From NCBI RefSeq assembly GCF_004214835.1, contig NZ_PIQJ01000002.1:248001-312000 (forward strand): a DNA stretch of 64,000 bases, given 5' to 3'. A program made the position numbers and the translations under genes. Source of the DNA: Pseudidiomarina tainanensis (GTDB lineage: Bacteria > Pseudomonadota > Gammaproteobacteria > Enterobacterales > Alteromonadaceae). Under the pieces are notes generated by a model that saw only the letters and a program-made list of their open reading frames with translations, was not told the DNA's origin and did no database searches. Shown here piece after piece: positions 19,898 to 28,668 of this stretch; within the stretch, counting starts at the first letter, position 1; each line of letters opens with the position of its first letter.

Positions 19898-21088
19898 GTG
19901 TCGCAGTCTGCCGTACATGATGTGATTGTGATTGGGGCCGGTGCTGCTGGCCTGCATTGTGCGGCAACTGCAGCAAAGCGTGGTCGACGGGTTCTGGTGC
20001 TCGATCACGCCAAGCAAGCTGGTAAAAAAATATTAATCTCCGGCGGCGGGCGCTGCAATTTCACCAATATGTACGCTAGCCCCGAAAACTACCTCTCGGA
20101 AAATCCGCACTTTTGTAAATCGGCACTCAGCCGTTATACCCAATGGGATTTTATTGGCTTAGTTAACGATTATGGCATTGCCTACCACGAGAAAACGCTC
20201 GGCCAACTTTTTTGTGACGATAGCGCCAAAGATATCGTCAATATGCTGGTGAAAGAGTGCAGCAAAAATGGCGCACATGTGCAATTACGCACCGAAGTTC
20301 TGAGTGTTGAACACACCGCTGATGGCTATGTGGTGAAAACTTCCCAAGGGCTGCTGCAAGCCGAAAAAATCGTTGTGGCTTGCGGTGGATTATCGATGCC
20401 TAAGCTAGGCGCTACCCCGCTCGGTTATCAACTGGCGGAACAATTTGGTCACCGCGTAGTGCCGGTGCGTGCTGGGCTCGTGCCGTTTACCCTGCATGAT
20501 GCTGATAAACAACGCTATGCTGAACTTTCTGGGCTCAGTGTTGATGTGGTTGCGAGTAATGACCGAGCCAGCTTCAAAGAAGCGATGTTGTTTACTCATC
20601 GCGGAGTGTCCGGCCCATCCATGCTACAAATTTCATCCTACTGGCTACCCGGCGAAAGTATTGCCGTGAATTTATTGCCGCAAGACGATGTATTTACTGC
20701 CCTGAGCGAACTGCGCCAAAGCCGTCCACGCATGAGTTTACGCACCGCTATTCAAGAGTGGTTCCCGAAGCGCTTAGCTTTAACTCTCTGTGAGCAATAT
20801 CAGTGGCCGGATAAAAACCTCGCCGATTGCAATAATGCGCTCCTACAAAGTGTTGCCGATACCCTTCACCAATGGCCCTTGAAGCCAAATGGCACGGAGG
20901 GCTACCGTACTGCTGAGGTCACTCTCGGTGGCGTTGATACCAACGAAGTGAGCTCGAAAACCATGGAGAGCCGCTTACAACCTGGCCTATTTTTCATTGG
21001 TGAAGTGCTCGACGTCACTGGCTGGTTGGGCGGCTATAACTTCCAATGGGCGTGGTCAAGCGGCTGGGTTTGCGGCGAGAGCGTTTAA
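19898..21088 (+). CDS. yhiN: HI0933/YhiN-family FAD-dependent oxidoreductase
   Basis: This 396-residue flavoprotein has an N-terminal FAD-binding loop VIGAGAAGLHCA (about residues 11-22), the family block KKILISGGGRCNFTN (about 43-57), and a C-terminal GEVLDVTGWLGGYNFQWAWSSG. These identify the HI0933-like family (COG2081), whose reaction is not well defined. The start is GTG. It is convergent with dbpA, overlapping it by four bases. Confidence 0.88.
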   Translation: MSQSAVHDVIVIGAGAAGLHCAATAAKRGRRVLVLDHAKQAGKKILISGGGRCNFTNMYASPENYLSENPHFCKSALSRYTQWDFIGLVNDYGIAYHEKTLGQLFCDDSAKDIVNMLVKECSKNGAHVQLRTEVLSVEHTADGYVVKTSQGLLQAEKIVVACGGLSMPKLGATPLGYQLAEQFGHRVVPVRAGLVPFTLHDADKQRYAELSGLSVDVVASNDRASFKEAMLFTHRGVSGPSMLQISSYWLPGESIAVNLLPQDDVFTALSELRQSRPRMSLRTAIQEWFPKRLALTLCEQYQWPDKNLADCNNALLQSVADTLHQWPLKPNGTEGYRTAEVTLGGVDTNEVSSKTMESRLQPGLFFIGEVLDVTGWLGGYNFQWAWSSGWVCGESV

Positions 21089-22494
21089 AGTGCGCGAGCG
21101 CGAAAGCGTTTGCCTTTGATTTTGTCGTTGTTGATCAGGTTCAAAGCGTGCTTTGCGGCACTGCTTGCGACGGTTACAAATGCCCAACTGCTTTGTACCT
21201 TGATCTTGCCGATTTGCTGAACAGTTAATTTGTTGTCACGAGTCAGTGCACCAACGATATCGCCTGGGCGCAATTTATCTTTTTTGCCGCCGCTGAGTTG
21301 CAAGGTCACCCAATCCGATTGCAGTGGTTTACTGCTTGATGGTGCTGTGGGCAGCACTTGCAAACGAATCGGCTCGGCGAAATCATCTTCCAAGAGGCGC
21401 AACTTATAATCATCTTGCGCACCCACAAGCGTTACTGCAAGCCCTTCAGCGCCAGCACGACCGGTACGGCCAATGCGATGCGTGTGAGTGTCGAGATCAT
21501 GGGCGATGTTGACGCTGATCACCATATCCAACTCGGCAATATCGAGCCCACGCGCGGCAACATCGGTTGCCACTAAGACACGTGCGCTACCATGACTAAA
21601 TTGCACCATGGTTTGATCGCGGTCTTTTTGTTCTAAATCGCCATGCAGCGCAAGAGCACTAAACCCTTTCCCGATTAATTTATCGGTAATACGCTGTGCT
21701 TCCGCTTTAGTATTACAAAAAACGATGCAGTTTTGCGGCTGTTGGCTCAGCAGAATTTGCTGAACGGCGTACGCCGAATCGGTGTCATCCAGTTGATAAA
21801 ATACTTGGCTGATTTTTGCGTGCGTTGGGGTTTCAGCAACTTTCAGTAACTGTGCCTGTTTGCTTACTTGCTGGCTCAGTTGCTTGATGCTGTTTGGATA
21901 GGTTGCACTAAACAGCAGGTTCTGACGCGTCGACGGCGTTTTTGCCACAATCGCACGGAGTTCATCCTGAAAACCCATCTCGAGCATTCTATCGGCTTCA
22001 TCAAGCACTAATGTTTGTAACTTGGCAAAGTTCAGTCGATTCTGGTTGAGATGATCAAGAACACGCCCTGGCGTGCCGACTAAAATGTGCGCGCCATGCT
22101 CTAGCGAGGCGATTTGGATGCGGGTTGGAACTCCGCCACACAATGTCAGAACTTTCACGTTCGCCATGTTCTTTGCCAATTTACGAATGGACTCGGCCAC
22201 CTGCTCTGCCAGCTCACGCGTCGGGCACAGCACTAGTGCTTGCGGAGCAAATTCGGTGACGTCTAATTTTGCGAGTATTGCTAAGGCAAAAGTAGCAGTC
22301 TTTCCCGAACCTGTTTGCGCCTGCACCACCACGTCATCGCCGCCTAGCATGAGCGGTAAGCTGCTTGCTTGCACCGGTGTCATTTGTTCGTAGCCGGCTT
22401 CGTTTAAACTTTTAAGCAACGCTTCAGCAAGGCCTACTTCGGCAAAATTTGATGCGGCTGGTAAGGATTTCGACATGGTGGGGTTCTTCTTCAT
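21085..22494 (-). CDS. dbpA: ATP-dependent RNA helicase DbpA
   Basis: This 469-residue DEAD-box helicase acts on 23S rRNA hairpin 92 during large-subunit assembly. The Q motif (MTPVQASSLP), Walker A AQTGSGKT, DEAD in VLDEADRM, SAT and the C-terminal HRIGRTGR are all present. After about residue 395 comes the DbpA RNA-binding domain (LRPGDIVGALT), which gives its rRNA specificity. Two starts are possible (22494 or 22476), and neither has a clear ribosome-binding site. Confidence 0.93.
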   Translation of the reverse strand: MKKNPTMSKSLPAASNFAEVGLAEALLKSLNEAGYEQMTPVQASSLPLMLGGDDVVVQAQTGSGKTATFALAILAKLDVTEFAPQALVLCPTRELAEQVAESIRKLAKNMANVKVLTLCGGVPTRIQIASLEHGAHILVGTPGRVLDHLNQNRLNFAKLQTLVLDEADRMLEMGFQDELRAIVAKTPSTRQNLLFSATYPNSIKQLSQQVSKQAQLLKVAETPTHAKISQVFYQLDDTDSAYAVQQILLSQQPQNCIVFCNTKAEAQRITDKLIGKGFSALALHGDLEQKDRDQTMVQFSHGSARVLVATDVAARGLDIAELDMVISVNIAHDLDTHTHRIGRTGRAGAEGLAVTLVGAQDDYKLRLLEDDFAEPIRLQVLPTAPSSSKPLQSDWVTLQLSGGKKDKLRPGDIVGALTRDNKLTVQQIGKIKVQSSWAFVTVASSAAKHALNLINNDKIKGKRFRARAL

Positions 22495-22539
22495 TGGAAA
22501 GCGAGGCGCAAGTATAACAGAGATGTGGGCTGACCATTG

Positions 22540-23241
22540 CTAGATTTCTTGAATTGCGTCCGCCCATAACTTTGCGGCTTTTGCCGAGGGGTGAAAGCCA
22601 TCTTTCGCCATGTACTCAGGCGCAAACGGCAAATCAAGTTCAAGATATTCACAAGCCGACTGCTGACAATGTACACGCAACGCGTCATCTAAACGACGTG
22701 CTTGTTGGCCTACAAACCAACGCAGCGGTTGCGGTAACGCTGGAAACTTATGCATTGGCGGCAGACCAGTGAAAATAATACGTTTTGCGCCGCGTTGCTC
22801 AGTTAAATACTGAGTTAGCGCTTGGAGATCGTGGCGCCAATTGGTCAGTGAGGTGCGCCGAGTGACATCATTCACTCCAGCAGAAATAAGCACCAAATCA
22901 AATGGTTCGGTTTCCGGTTGTTGCTGCGCCAATTGTAAAATACCGGCACAAGTTAAACTGGATTGCGCCCACAATTGCCAATCAACCGAATAGGTTTGCG
23001 CCGCTCGTGCGACCAGTTGGCCACAAACCGCTTCGTCTTGCGTGTCACAACCAACGCCTGCTGCGGCCGAATCACCGAGAATAAGTAATCGAATATGGTT
23101 ACTTTTGCCACAGATTGAGCTTTTACGAGCCCCCTCTCGCTCACCCGCCGCTTCGGGTAGCCGGAGTGTATTTTTGCGAACTTGGCGCCCCTGCCATATC
23201 AACAAGGGCGCCAACACGATTAACGAAAGTTTCTGTAGCAT
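22540..23241 (-). CDS. SGNH/GDSL-family hydrolase, membrane-anchored
   Basis: The protein of about 233 residues has an N-terminal hydrophobic segment (LSLIVLAPLLIW) and a SGNH hydrolase domain. Block I is LILGDSAAAG with the nucleophilic Ser, block III SAGVND, and block V DGFHPS with Asp and His. It is probably a periplasm-facing esterase or lipase; the substrate is unknown. It begins about ten bases after scsC, which makes it the last gene of the scs operon. A TTG nine bases upstream is an alternative start. Confidence 0.8.
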   Translation of the reverse strand: MLQKLSLIVLAPLLIWQGRQVRKNTLRLPEAAGEREGARKSSICGKSNHIRLLILGDSAAAGVGCDTQDEAVCGQLVARAAQTYSVDWQLWAQSSLTCAGILQLAQQQPETEPFDLVLISAGVNDVTRRTSLTNWRHDLQALTQYLTEQRGAKRIIFTGLPPMHKFPALPQPLRWFVGQQARRLDDALRVHCQQSACEYLELDLPFAPEYMAKDGFHPSAKAAKLWADAIQEI

Positions 23242-23252
23242 AAATCTCAACG

Positions 23253-23996
23253 TTATTGTGCGAGTGTTTGCTGCACAATCTGTTTCAGCTCACTATATTC
23301 AATGTAGCCTGGAATGGTTTGTCCGCCCACCATAATGGCTGGCGTGCCACGCAATTGGAAATCAGCGAAGGCACGATAGTTGCGTTCAATCACCGTCGGT
23401 GTCGCTTTTGGGCTATCTAACTGCGAACGTGTACCGGTTTTACGCGCAATTTGCTCCAACGATTTGCCGGTATGTAAGCCATTCTTTTTATACAGAAGGT
23501 CATGTAATTCGGCAAATTGCTCCGGTTGGTTCTGCCACACATTTAGAGCAAAGTTAGCTGGATTTAAATTGCCGCCTTGCACGCTTTGTTGTCGCAGTGG
23601 CACCAGCACGTTGATCACTTTCACTTGCGGAAATTCTTCCACGAGCTTCTGCAAATGTGGTTCTAAGCGTTTGCAATATGGGCAATCATAGTCGGTAAAA
23701 ACAATCACCGGCACGGTGCCATTTTCGTTACCAAACCATGGGTGTGCATCGTCATTATCAAGCAACCAACTGCCGTGGTCCTGTTGTGCTTGTTCGGCGG
23801 TTTTCTTGCTCGAAATGTATTGTTGCAAGCTATTTAATACACTCGGAATCACTTCCGGATTTTGCTGCAACAATTCATTAATTTGCTCCAGCTGTTGTGC
23901 TTGGTTCGGCGCTTGCTGGGCGCTAGTCGTCGCGCTTATCCCCAACAACACTGTCGCCAACAACAATGAAAACACTGTGCTCAATAGGTACTTCAT
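23253..23996 (-). CDS. scsC: ScsC-like periplasmic thiol oxidoreductase (DsbA/DsbG fold)
   Basis: The 247-residue protein has a signal peptide (about 1-28, ending TTSAQQ), an N-terminal helical region that in ScsC proteins drives oligomerisation, and a thioredoxin-fold domain with active site CPYC in TDYDCPYCKRL. The cis-Pro loop RGTPAIMVGG is also present. ScsC proteins protect against copper by disulfide isomerisation or copper binding and are kept reduced by ScsB. It overlaps scsD by four bases. The start MKYLLSTVF is preferred because it begins the signal peptide. Confidence 0.85.
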   Translation of the reverse strand: MKYLLSTVFSLLLATVLLGISATTSAQQAPNQAQQLEQINELLQQNPEVIPSVLNSLQQYISSKKTAEQAQQDHGSWLLDNDDAHPWFGNENGTVPVIVFTDYDCPYCKRLEPHLQKLVEEFPQVKVINVLVPLRQQSVQGGNLNPANFALNVWQNQPEQFAELHDLLYKKNGLHTGKSLEQIARKTGTRSQLDSPKATPTVIERNYRAFADFQLRGTPAIMVGGQTIPGYIEYSELKQIVQQTLAQ

Positions 23997-24502
23997 AACT
24001 TCTCCAATTTTTGCATCCATTGCGCCCAAGTTAGACGCAACCATAAACCGACTGGCGTAGAAGCACCAGTGGTGTAAGAAACAATTTCGCCATTAGCAAT
24101 GATAACAACCGTCGGGGTCGCATTAATTTGCCAACGACGCGCTAATTCACCCGTGTTGTCATTCACGGTTTCAAATTGATAGTCATGGTGTTGCAAATAG
24201 CTATTTAACCGCGCGTCATTGCCCGAGCGAATGGCCACGCTCAGCACGGCATGATCGTCCGCAAGCCAGTTAATGGACGGTGATACCCAATCACATACTG
24301 GGCACCAGATGGCCCAGAAGTACAGCATCACCGGCTGCTCATAACTACGAGCCAGAACATCGTGTTGCTGTTGCTCAATAGTCACGACACTGAGCGCATC
24401 AATCGGACCTGACGGCAGACCACGACTACGCCAACTGTCCACTGCAAAACTTATCGCAATGAATATGGCGAGATAGATAGCGAGTTGCTTGAGAAATTTC
24501 AT
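23993..24502 (-). CDS. scsD: ScsD-like membrane-tethered thioredoxin
   Basis: The 169-residue protein has an N-terminal membrane anchor (about 5-22) and a periplasmic TlpA/thioredoxin domain. Its active site is CPVC in FWAIWCPVCDWVSP, with the cis-Pro loop INATPTVVII. ScsD belongs to the suppressor of copper sensitivity system. Four-base overlaps with scsB and scsC show tight coupling. Confidence 0.85.
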   Translation of the reverse strand: MKFLKQLAIYLAIFIAISFAVDSWRSRGLPSGPIDALSVVTIEQQQHDVLARSYEQPVMLYFWAIWCPVCDWVSPSINWLADDHAVLSVAIRSGNDARLNSYLQHHDYQFETVNDNTGELARRWQINATPTVVIIANGEIVSYTTGASTPVGLWLRLTWAQWMQKLEKL

Positions 24503-26571
24503 CGGCGTGCCTGCTCAATTGCTTCTAACACAGCGTTATCTGTGAGTATCACTGGCAACGCTATGCCGTTCGGTGCGCCTGGTCCATAAACTTGATTAAA
24601 CGGCACACCATAACGGTTATAGCTACGCAGATAATCCGTGATTTGCTCACTAGGGCGAGTCCAATCGCCTTGCATGAGTAAGACATCGTCGGCGCGTAAC
24701 GCACTAGCAACCGGCTCTTGCAACAACACCCCTATTTTGTTGGCCTTACAGGTTACACACCAATCAGCTGTCACATCCACAAACACCACTTGTCCTTGAG
24801 CGACTGCACGCGCAATTGCATTTGGCTCAAGCGGTTGCCACGCATGCTCTTGTAGCTGCGTTGGCTGACTTGTCCAACTGCTGATGAGCAAACCAAACCC
24901 GCTCAGTAACATAGCGCCTGCGATAGCACCGATGACACCAGCTCGCCCAAAACGACGGTAGGCTAACATCAACGCCAATAACACCAAGGCGGCGACAATG
25001 AATGTAAACGTGGTGGCACTGACATGATTGCCAAGCAAACTAATTAACCATGCGGTGGTGAGTAACAGCAACAACGCAAAAATCCGATTTACCCACTTCA
25101 ACCAAGGCCCCGGTTTCGGTAGTTTCATCGCGACGCTTGGCCATAGTGCAACCGCCAACCACGGCAGGGCCATACCAACACCTAATGCGATAAAAATCAT
25201 CAATAGTTGTAAGTTAGATGCGGCCAGAGCAAAGGCAACGGCTGTGCCGAGAAATGGTGCAGTGCAGGGTGTCGCCAGTAAGGTTGCGAACATACCTTGA
25301 ATGAAATGTCCCAATGTGGATTGATCACCGCGGGTGGCGACCCATTGTTGCATGCCTTGCGGAAGCTGAATTGTCCATAAACCGCTCACTGACAACGCAA
25401 ACAAGCCGATGACGATTGCCATACCACCAATAAAATAAGGGTTCTGGAACTGGATGCCCCAGCCAATCGCGTGACCACCAAGCTTTAATAACATCAACAT
25501 GAAAGCCAGAAGCACAAATGACGTGATGATACCAAGCGCCGAAGCAATAAATTGACGACGAACCTGACTTCGTTCACGCTCGGCAACCATCACCGACTGT
25601 AGCTTTAAGCCCAGTACTGGCAACACGCATGGCATGATATTCAAAATTAGCCCGCCCAGTAACGCCAGCGGAACCATCAACCACCAGCCTGTGGCGGTTG
25701 TTGATGAGCTGACGGTACCGGCATGCGCCGTTGCACTAAGTTCTGCCCGAATTAGCTCATCGGCGATAGTCACCTGTAGCGGCTCACCGGCTAGTTCGGG
25801 CTGTTCCAGCCAATGCGAAATTGCAAACCGCGCGGTCAGCTCATTGCCCTGATGGTGTTGCTCTAATAACTCGATGGTTAGATCCGCATAATCCTCGCGC
25901 AAACTATCCACAAAAATCCGCGGCTGTCGCCATTGCGCGGTATTTTTAACGGTAACCGCTAATTGTTGTTGCGACACCGACCAGACCATGTCAGCGACAC
26001 TGAGCTGCGGGTGATCTCGATGCGGCAGGGCACTTTGCGCCTGCTCGTAAGCAAACATCGCATCCATATCAGCAGTAAGCTCACTTGGCGTGAAGTTTAA
26101 TGCCAAAGGGAAGTCCGAGATCACGCAAATATTAGTACAGCTGGCTAAAGTTAGGAGCCCTTGCAGCGCAACGGGTTGCTGCCAATTTTCCACACTAATT
26201 TGCAATGGAAAGTTGATATCACCTTGATAGCCGACGGTTTCGATTCCTTGCACATCAAAACGCTCAGGTACCGGGAAGCGCCAAGCAATGTCGGTGATAT
26301 TGACGGAGTCGTTCTGCCAAGCCAGCTGCGGTGGCACACCGCCTTCGCCCGGCGTGCGCCAATAGGTTTTCCAATTCTCGGCAAGCCGCACCTGCAACAG
26401 TGCCGCAACTTGACGTTGTTCCGGATCGGTTTTGCCTGGTATTAGCAAGCGCACTTGAACAGGAGGATGTTCTTCGAGTTGAATCCAGTCGGTCGCCACT
26501 TGGGCTTGAGCATTACTACTCAGCAACCATAGCAACAGTGTCGCCAACCAGATTTTTAAATTATTTATCAT
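24499..26571 (-). CDS. scsB: ScsB: transmembrane thiol reductant conductor of the DsbD superfamily
   Basis: The 690-residue protein has a signal peptide (about 1-23), a large periplasmic N-terminal domain with a Cys pair (ASCTNICV), and an eight-helix DsbD-like membrane domain with Cys in MPCVLPVLGLK and ATPCTAPFLG. A C-terminal thioredoxin domain has the active site CVTC (ADWCVTCKAN). ScsB carries electrons from cytoplasmic thioredoxin to ScsC and possibly ScsD. All three cysteine pairs are present. It leads the scsB-scsD-scsC run; the gene order differs from the scsABCD order of enterics. Confidence 0.9.
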   Translation of the reverse strand: MINNLKIWLATLLLWLLSSNAQAQVATDWIQLEEHPPVQVRLLIPGKTDPEQRQVAALLQVRLAENWKTYWRTPGEGGVPPQLAWQNDSVNITDIAWRFPVPERFDVQGIETVGYQGDINFPLQISVENWQQPVALQGLLTLASCTNICVISDFPLALNFTPSELTADMDAMFAYEQAQSALPHRDHPQLSVADMVWSVSQQQLAVTVKNTAQWRQPRIFVDSLREDYADLTIELLEQHHQGNELTARFAISHWLEQPELAGEPLQVTIADELIRAELSATAHAGTVSSSTTATGWWLMVPLALLGGLILNIMPCVLPVLGLKLQSVMVAERERSQVRRQFIASALGIITSFVLLAFMLMLLKLGGHAIGWGIQFQNPYFIGGMAIVIGLFALSVSGLWTIQLPQGMQQWVATRGDQSTLGHFIQGMFATLLATPCTAPFLGTAVAFALAASNLQLLMIFIALGVGMALPWLAVALWPSVAMKLPKPGPWLKWVNRIFALLLLLTTAWLISLLGNHVSATTFTFIVAALVLLALMLAYRRFGRAGVIGAIAGAMLLSGFGLLISSWTSQPTQLQEHAWQPLEPNAIARAVAQGQVVFVDVTADWCVTCKANKIGVLLQEPVASALRADDVLLMQGDWTRPSEQITDYLRSYNRYGVPFNQVYGPGAPNGIALPVILTDNAVLEAIEQARR

Positions 26572-26649
26572 AGAGTTATCTCATGTATTCATGATTATTT
26601 ATCACACATTCAGCAATGTGCAATCACACAGTTTTAAACCATGCCGGTG

Positions 26650-27009
26650 TTACTCATTGAATACACAAAATAGAAGGTGGGGTCGGCGTCGCCGATAACT
26701 GGGCGGCGCCTGCGCAAATCCAACAAATAGCTGACGAATAATAACCAGTAAGGTCACGCCCACAAACAGCGAAACCGCCGCGCCGCCATCTAATATATTG
26801 AGATGCGCCTGTTGCAGTAATTGCGAGGAGCTATCACACTCAGCAACCACCACCGTATCGCCAGCAGCACTGGTTTGGGCGTGATGTTGAGCTTGCGGAC
26901 ACCCTGCAGGGACCCAGCTACTTTGTTGGCCCCAACACAAAAACAGCACGCAAAACACCGCCATTAAGGCGGCATAAGCACGTTTTTTGTCAGCACCAAA
27001 TCTCAACAT
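26650..27009 (-). CDS. Small membrane protein upstream of scsB (possibly ScsA-like)
   Basis: This 119-residue protein has two hydrophobic helices (about 11-27 and 72-94). Between them is a short periplasmic loop containing CPQAQHHAQ and a second Cys, and the C-terminus is Arg-rich and ends HLLFCVFNE. His and Cys in the loop could bind copper, but this is inference. Position 78 bases upstream of scsB suggests an accessory part of the copper-stress operon. I do not recognise a specific family with certainty. Confidence 0.6.
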   Translation of the reverse strand: MLRFGADKKRAYAALMAVFCVLFLCWGQQSSWVPAGCPQAQHHAQTSAAGDTVVVAECDSSSQLLQQAHLNILDGGAAVSLFVGVTLLVIIRQLFVGFAQAPPSYRRRRPHLLFCVFNE

Positions 27010-27020
27010 AACTGTATTTT

Positions 27021-27049
27021 CTAATATCCAATATCTAAGAGCTAATATC
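27021..27049. repeat. Copy of a short dispersed AT-rich repeat
   Basis: CTAATATCCAATATCTAA followed by GCTAATATC lies between the scsA-like gene and the SDR gene. The same words, one copy inverted, occur at 63794-63815 and 63878-63907, about 36 kb away. It looks like a small intergenic repeat family. Confidence 0.6.
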
Positions 27050-27060
27050 GTCTTGGCTTT

Positions 27061-27831
27061 TTAACTGGCGCCCATGCCGCCGTCGACGCGATATTGGCAA
27101 CCCGTAATAAAACTACTGTCATCAGACGCCAAAAACAACACTAAGTTCGCCACGTCCATCGGTTCGCCATAATGCTGCATTGGAATGATTTGTTCAAATT
27201 GGCTTTGCACTTCTTTACCATGGCCAGGGTTCATGGCTTCTTCGATAGCTCGCATCATTCGTGTATGAATGGGCGATGGATGCACCGAGTTAACGCGCAC
27301 GCCAAATGGTCCAGCTTCTAATGCGGCAGACTTGGTCAAACCAACCACGGCATGTTTTGACGCCACATACGGACTCATATTGCCAAAGCCATCGAGACCC
27401 GCGACCGATGACATATTAATAATACTACCAGACTTCGCTTTGAGCATATGCGGCAAAGCGTACTTCATGCCAAGAAATACGCCGCGAGTATTCACTGCCA
27501 TCACGCGATCAAAATGTTCGGTTGCTTGCTCATGCACAGCAGCGGGTCTGCATTCAATGCCGGCGTTATTGACCAAGACATCAATGCGCGAGAAATGCGC
27601 TAGAGTTGCTTGGATAAACTTCTGCACGTCGGATTCATTCGATACATCAGCGGCGACGCTAAACACACGATTGGCATGACCCAGCTCTTTTTCTGCGACA
27701 TCTAGGTCAGACTGCTTTAAGTCGACAAGGCAAACTTTCGCGCCTTCGCGCAAAAATAATGCCGCGGTCGCAAGCCCTATGCCTGCGGCACCGCCGGTAA
27801 TAATGGCTACTTTATCTTCAAGACGGGGCAT
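27061..27831 (-). CDS. Short-chain dehydrogenase/reductase (SDR)
   Basis: This 256-residue classical SDR has the NAD(P)-binding TGGAAGIG (about residues 12-19), NNAG, the catalytic Ser in INMSSVAG, and YVASK with catalytic Tyr and Lys. An acidic residue after strand 2 (CLVDLKQSD) favours NAD over NADP. The insert carrying HTRMMRAIEEAMNPG is somewhat unusual, and I cannot assign a substrate. The ATG at 27831 fits the family start better than one eight codons upstream. Confidence 0.85.
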   Translation of the reverse strand: MPRLEDKVAIITGGAAGIGLATAALFLREGAKVCLVDLKQSDLDVAEKELGHANRVFSVAADVSNESDVQKFIQATLAHFSRIDVLVNNAGIECRPAAVHEQATEHFDRVMAVNTRGVFLGMKYALPHMLKAKSGSIINMSSVAGLDGFGNMSPYVASKHAVVGLTKSAALEAGPFGVRVNSVHPSPIHTRMMRAIEEAMNPGHGKEVQSQFEQIIPMQHYGEPMDVANLVLFLASDDSSFITGCQYRVDGGMGAS

Positions 27832-27928
27832 CGCACACCTCCAGTTTTCTATCAATGTGCGATCAACTATAGATTAAATCTTGGTCAATTTTGTGATCAT
27901 CGTTAAGTTTTTTTACAACCGCAGTGAA

Positions 27929-28486
27929 TCACCAAAACAGAGCAATGATACCGAGAATAATGAACACCGCTGAAGCGATATAGCGAGCCAGATCAAGCGG
28001 GAGCTTCTGCATGAGTTTTCCACCGAGCAGTACAATCGGCACGTTCGCAATCATCATGCCCAAGGTGGTTCCAATTGTAACCGCCATCACACTGGTGTAT
28101 TGCGCGCCAAGGACAATGGTCGCTACCTGTGTTTTGTCGCCAATTTCAGCAATAAAAAACAATATCGTTGTAGCGATAAATGCCCCATATTTACGCACTT
28201 CATTGTGTTCATCGTTGTCTGGCTTATCAGGAATCAGCACCCACAAACCCACGGCAATAAAGCAGGCTGCAACAATATAAGTCGCAATATTTTCAGGCAA
28301 TACACCAACAATCCAACTGCCGAACCAAGCCGATACAAAGTGATTCAAAACGGTTGCCACAAAGATACCCGCAATAATCGACCATTTGTGACGATATCGC
28401 GCGGCTAAAAACAGGCTGAGTAATTGCGTTTTATCGCCGATTTCGGCGAGAGCGACGGTAACCGTCGAAGTGAGAAATGCGTCCAA
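27929..28486 (-). CDS. mneA: GDT1/TMEM165 (UPF0016) family cation transporter, probable Mn exporter
   Basis: The protein of about 185 residues has six predicted transmembrane helices in two repeats, each carrying the family signature EIGDKTQ (near residues 11 and 112). Bacterial members such as MneA of Vibrio cholerae export Mn(II); the name here is by family analogy. The start is a TTG at 28484-28486 with AAGGAG just upstream (MDAFLTSTVTVAL). The frame stays open upstream but without family residues. It is divergent from fnr, and NarL-like sites lie in between. Confidence 0.8.
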   Translation of the reverse strand: MDAFLTSTVTVALAEIGDKTQLLSLFLAARYRHKWSIIAGIFVATVLNHFVSAWFGSWIVGVLPENIATYIVAACFIAVGLWVLIPDKPDNDEHNEVRKYGAFIATTILFFIAEIGDKTQVATIVLGAQYTSVMAVTIGTTLGMMIANVPIVLLGGKLMQKLPLDLARYIASAVFIILGIIALFW

Positions 28487-28555
28487 AATCGGCTCCTTTT
28501 TGGTAGGGGCGCATTTTATCGATATTCCACCACTGACGCAAAAACTCTTTCGATC

Positions 28556-28587
28556 TACCCCTTGAGAGGGATCTCGGGGGTACTCCT
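28556..28587. promoter_or_regulatory. NarL-type heptamer sites upstream of fnr
   Basis: TACCCCT (28556-28562) and AGAGGGA (28565-28571) form an inverted 7-2-7 pair. The first matches TACYYMT exactly; the second differs from AKRRGTA at one position. A third exact heptamer, TACTCCT, is at 28581-28587. All lie 80-115 bases upstream of the fnr ATG. The assignment is by consensus match, supported by narXL in the same region. Confidence 0.5.
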
Positions 28588-28645
28588 TCAGCGCAAGGTT
28601 AATTTGCAACCAGACTGCGTATACTGCATGCATTGATATTTGATT

Positions 28646-28659
28646 TTGATCTGCATCAG
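28646..28659. promoter_or_regulatory. FNR box overlapping the fnr leader
   Basis: TTGATCTGCATCAG matches the FNR consensus TTGAT-N4-ATCAA at 9 of 10 positions. It ends ten bases before the fnr ATG and touches the Shine-Dalgarno AGGA. Downstream placement relative to a TATACT at 28620-28625 would make it a repressor site, as in E. coli fnr autoregulation. Confidence 0.7.
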
Positions 28660-28668
28660 GAAAACGTT

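Noticed and set aside
28633-28668. Earlier TTG start for fnr
   Set aside because: It would place the FNR box inside the coding region and lacks a ribosome-binding site; the later ATG has AGGA upstream.
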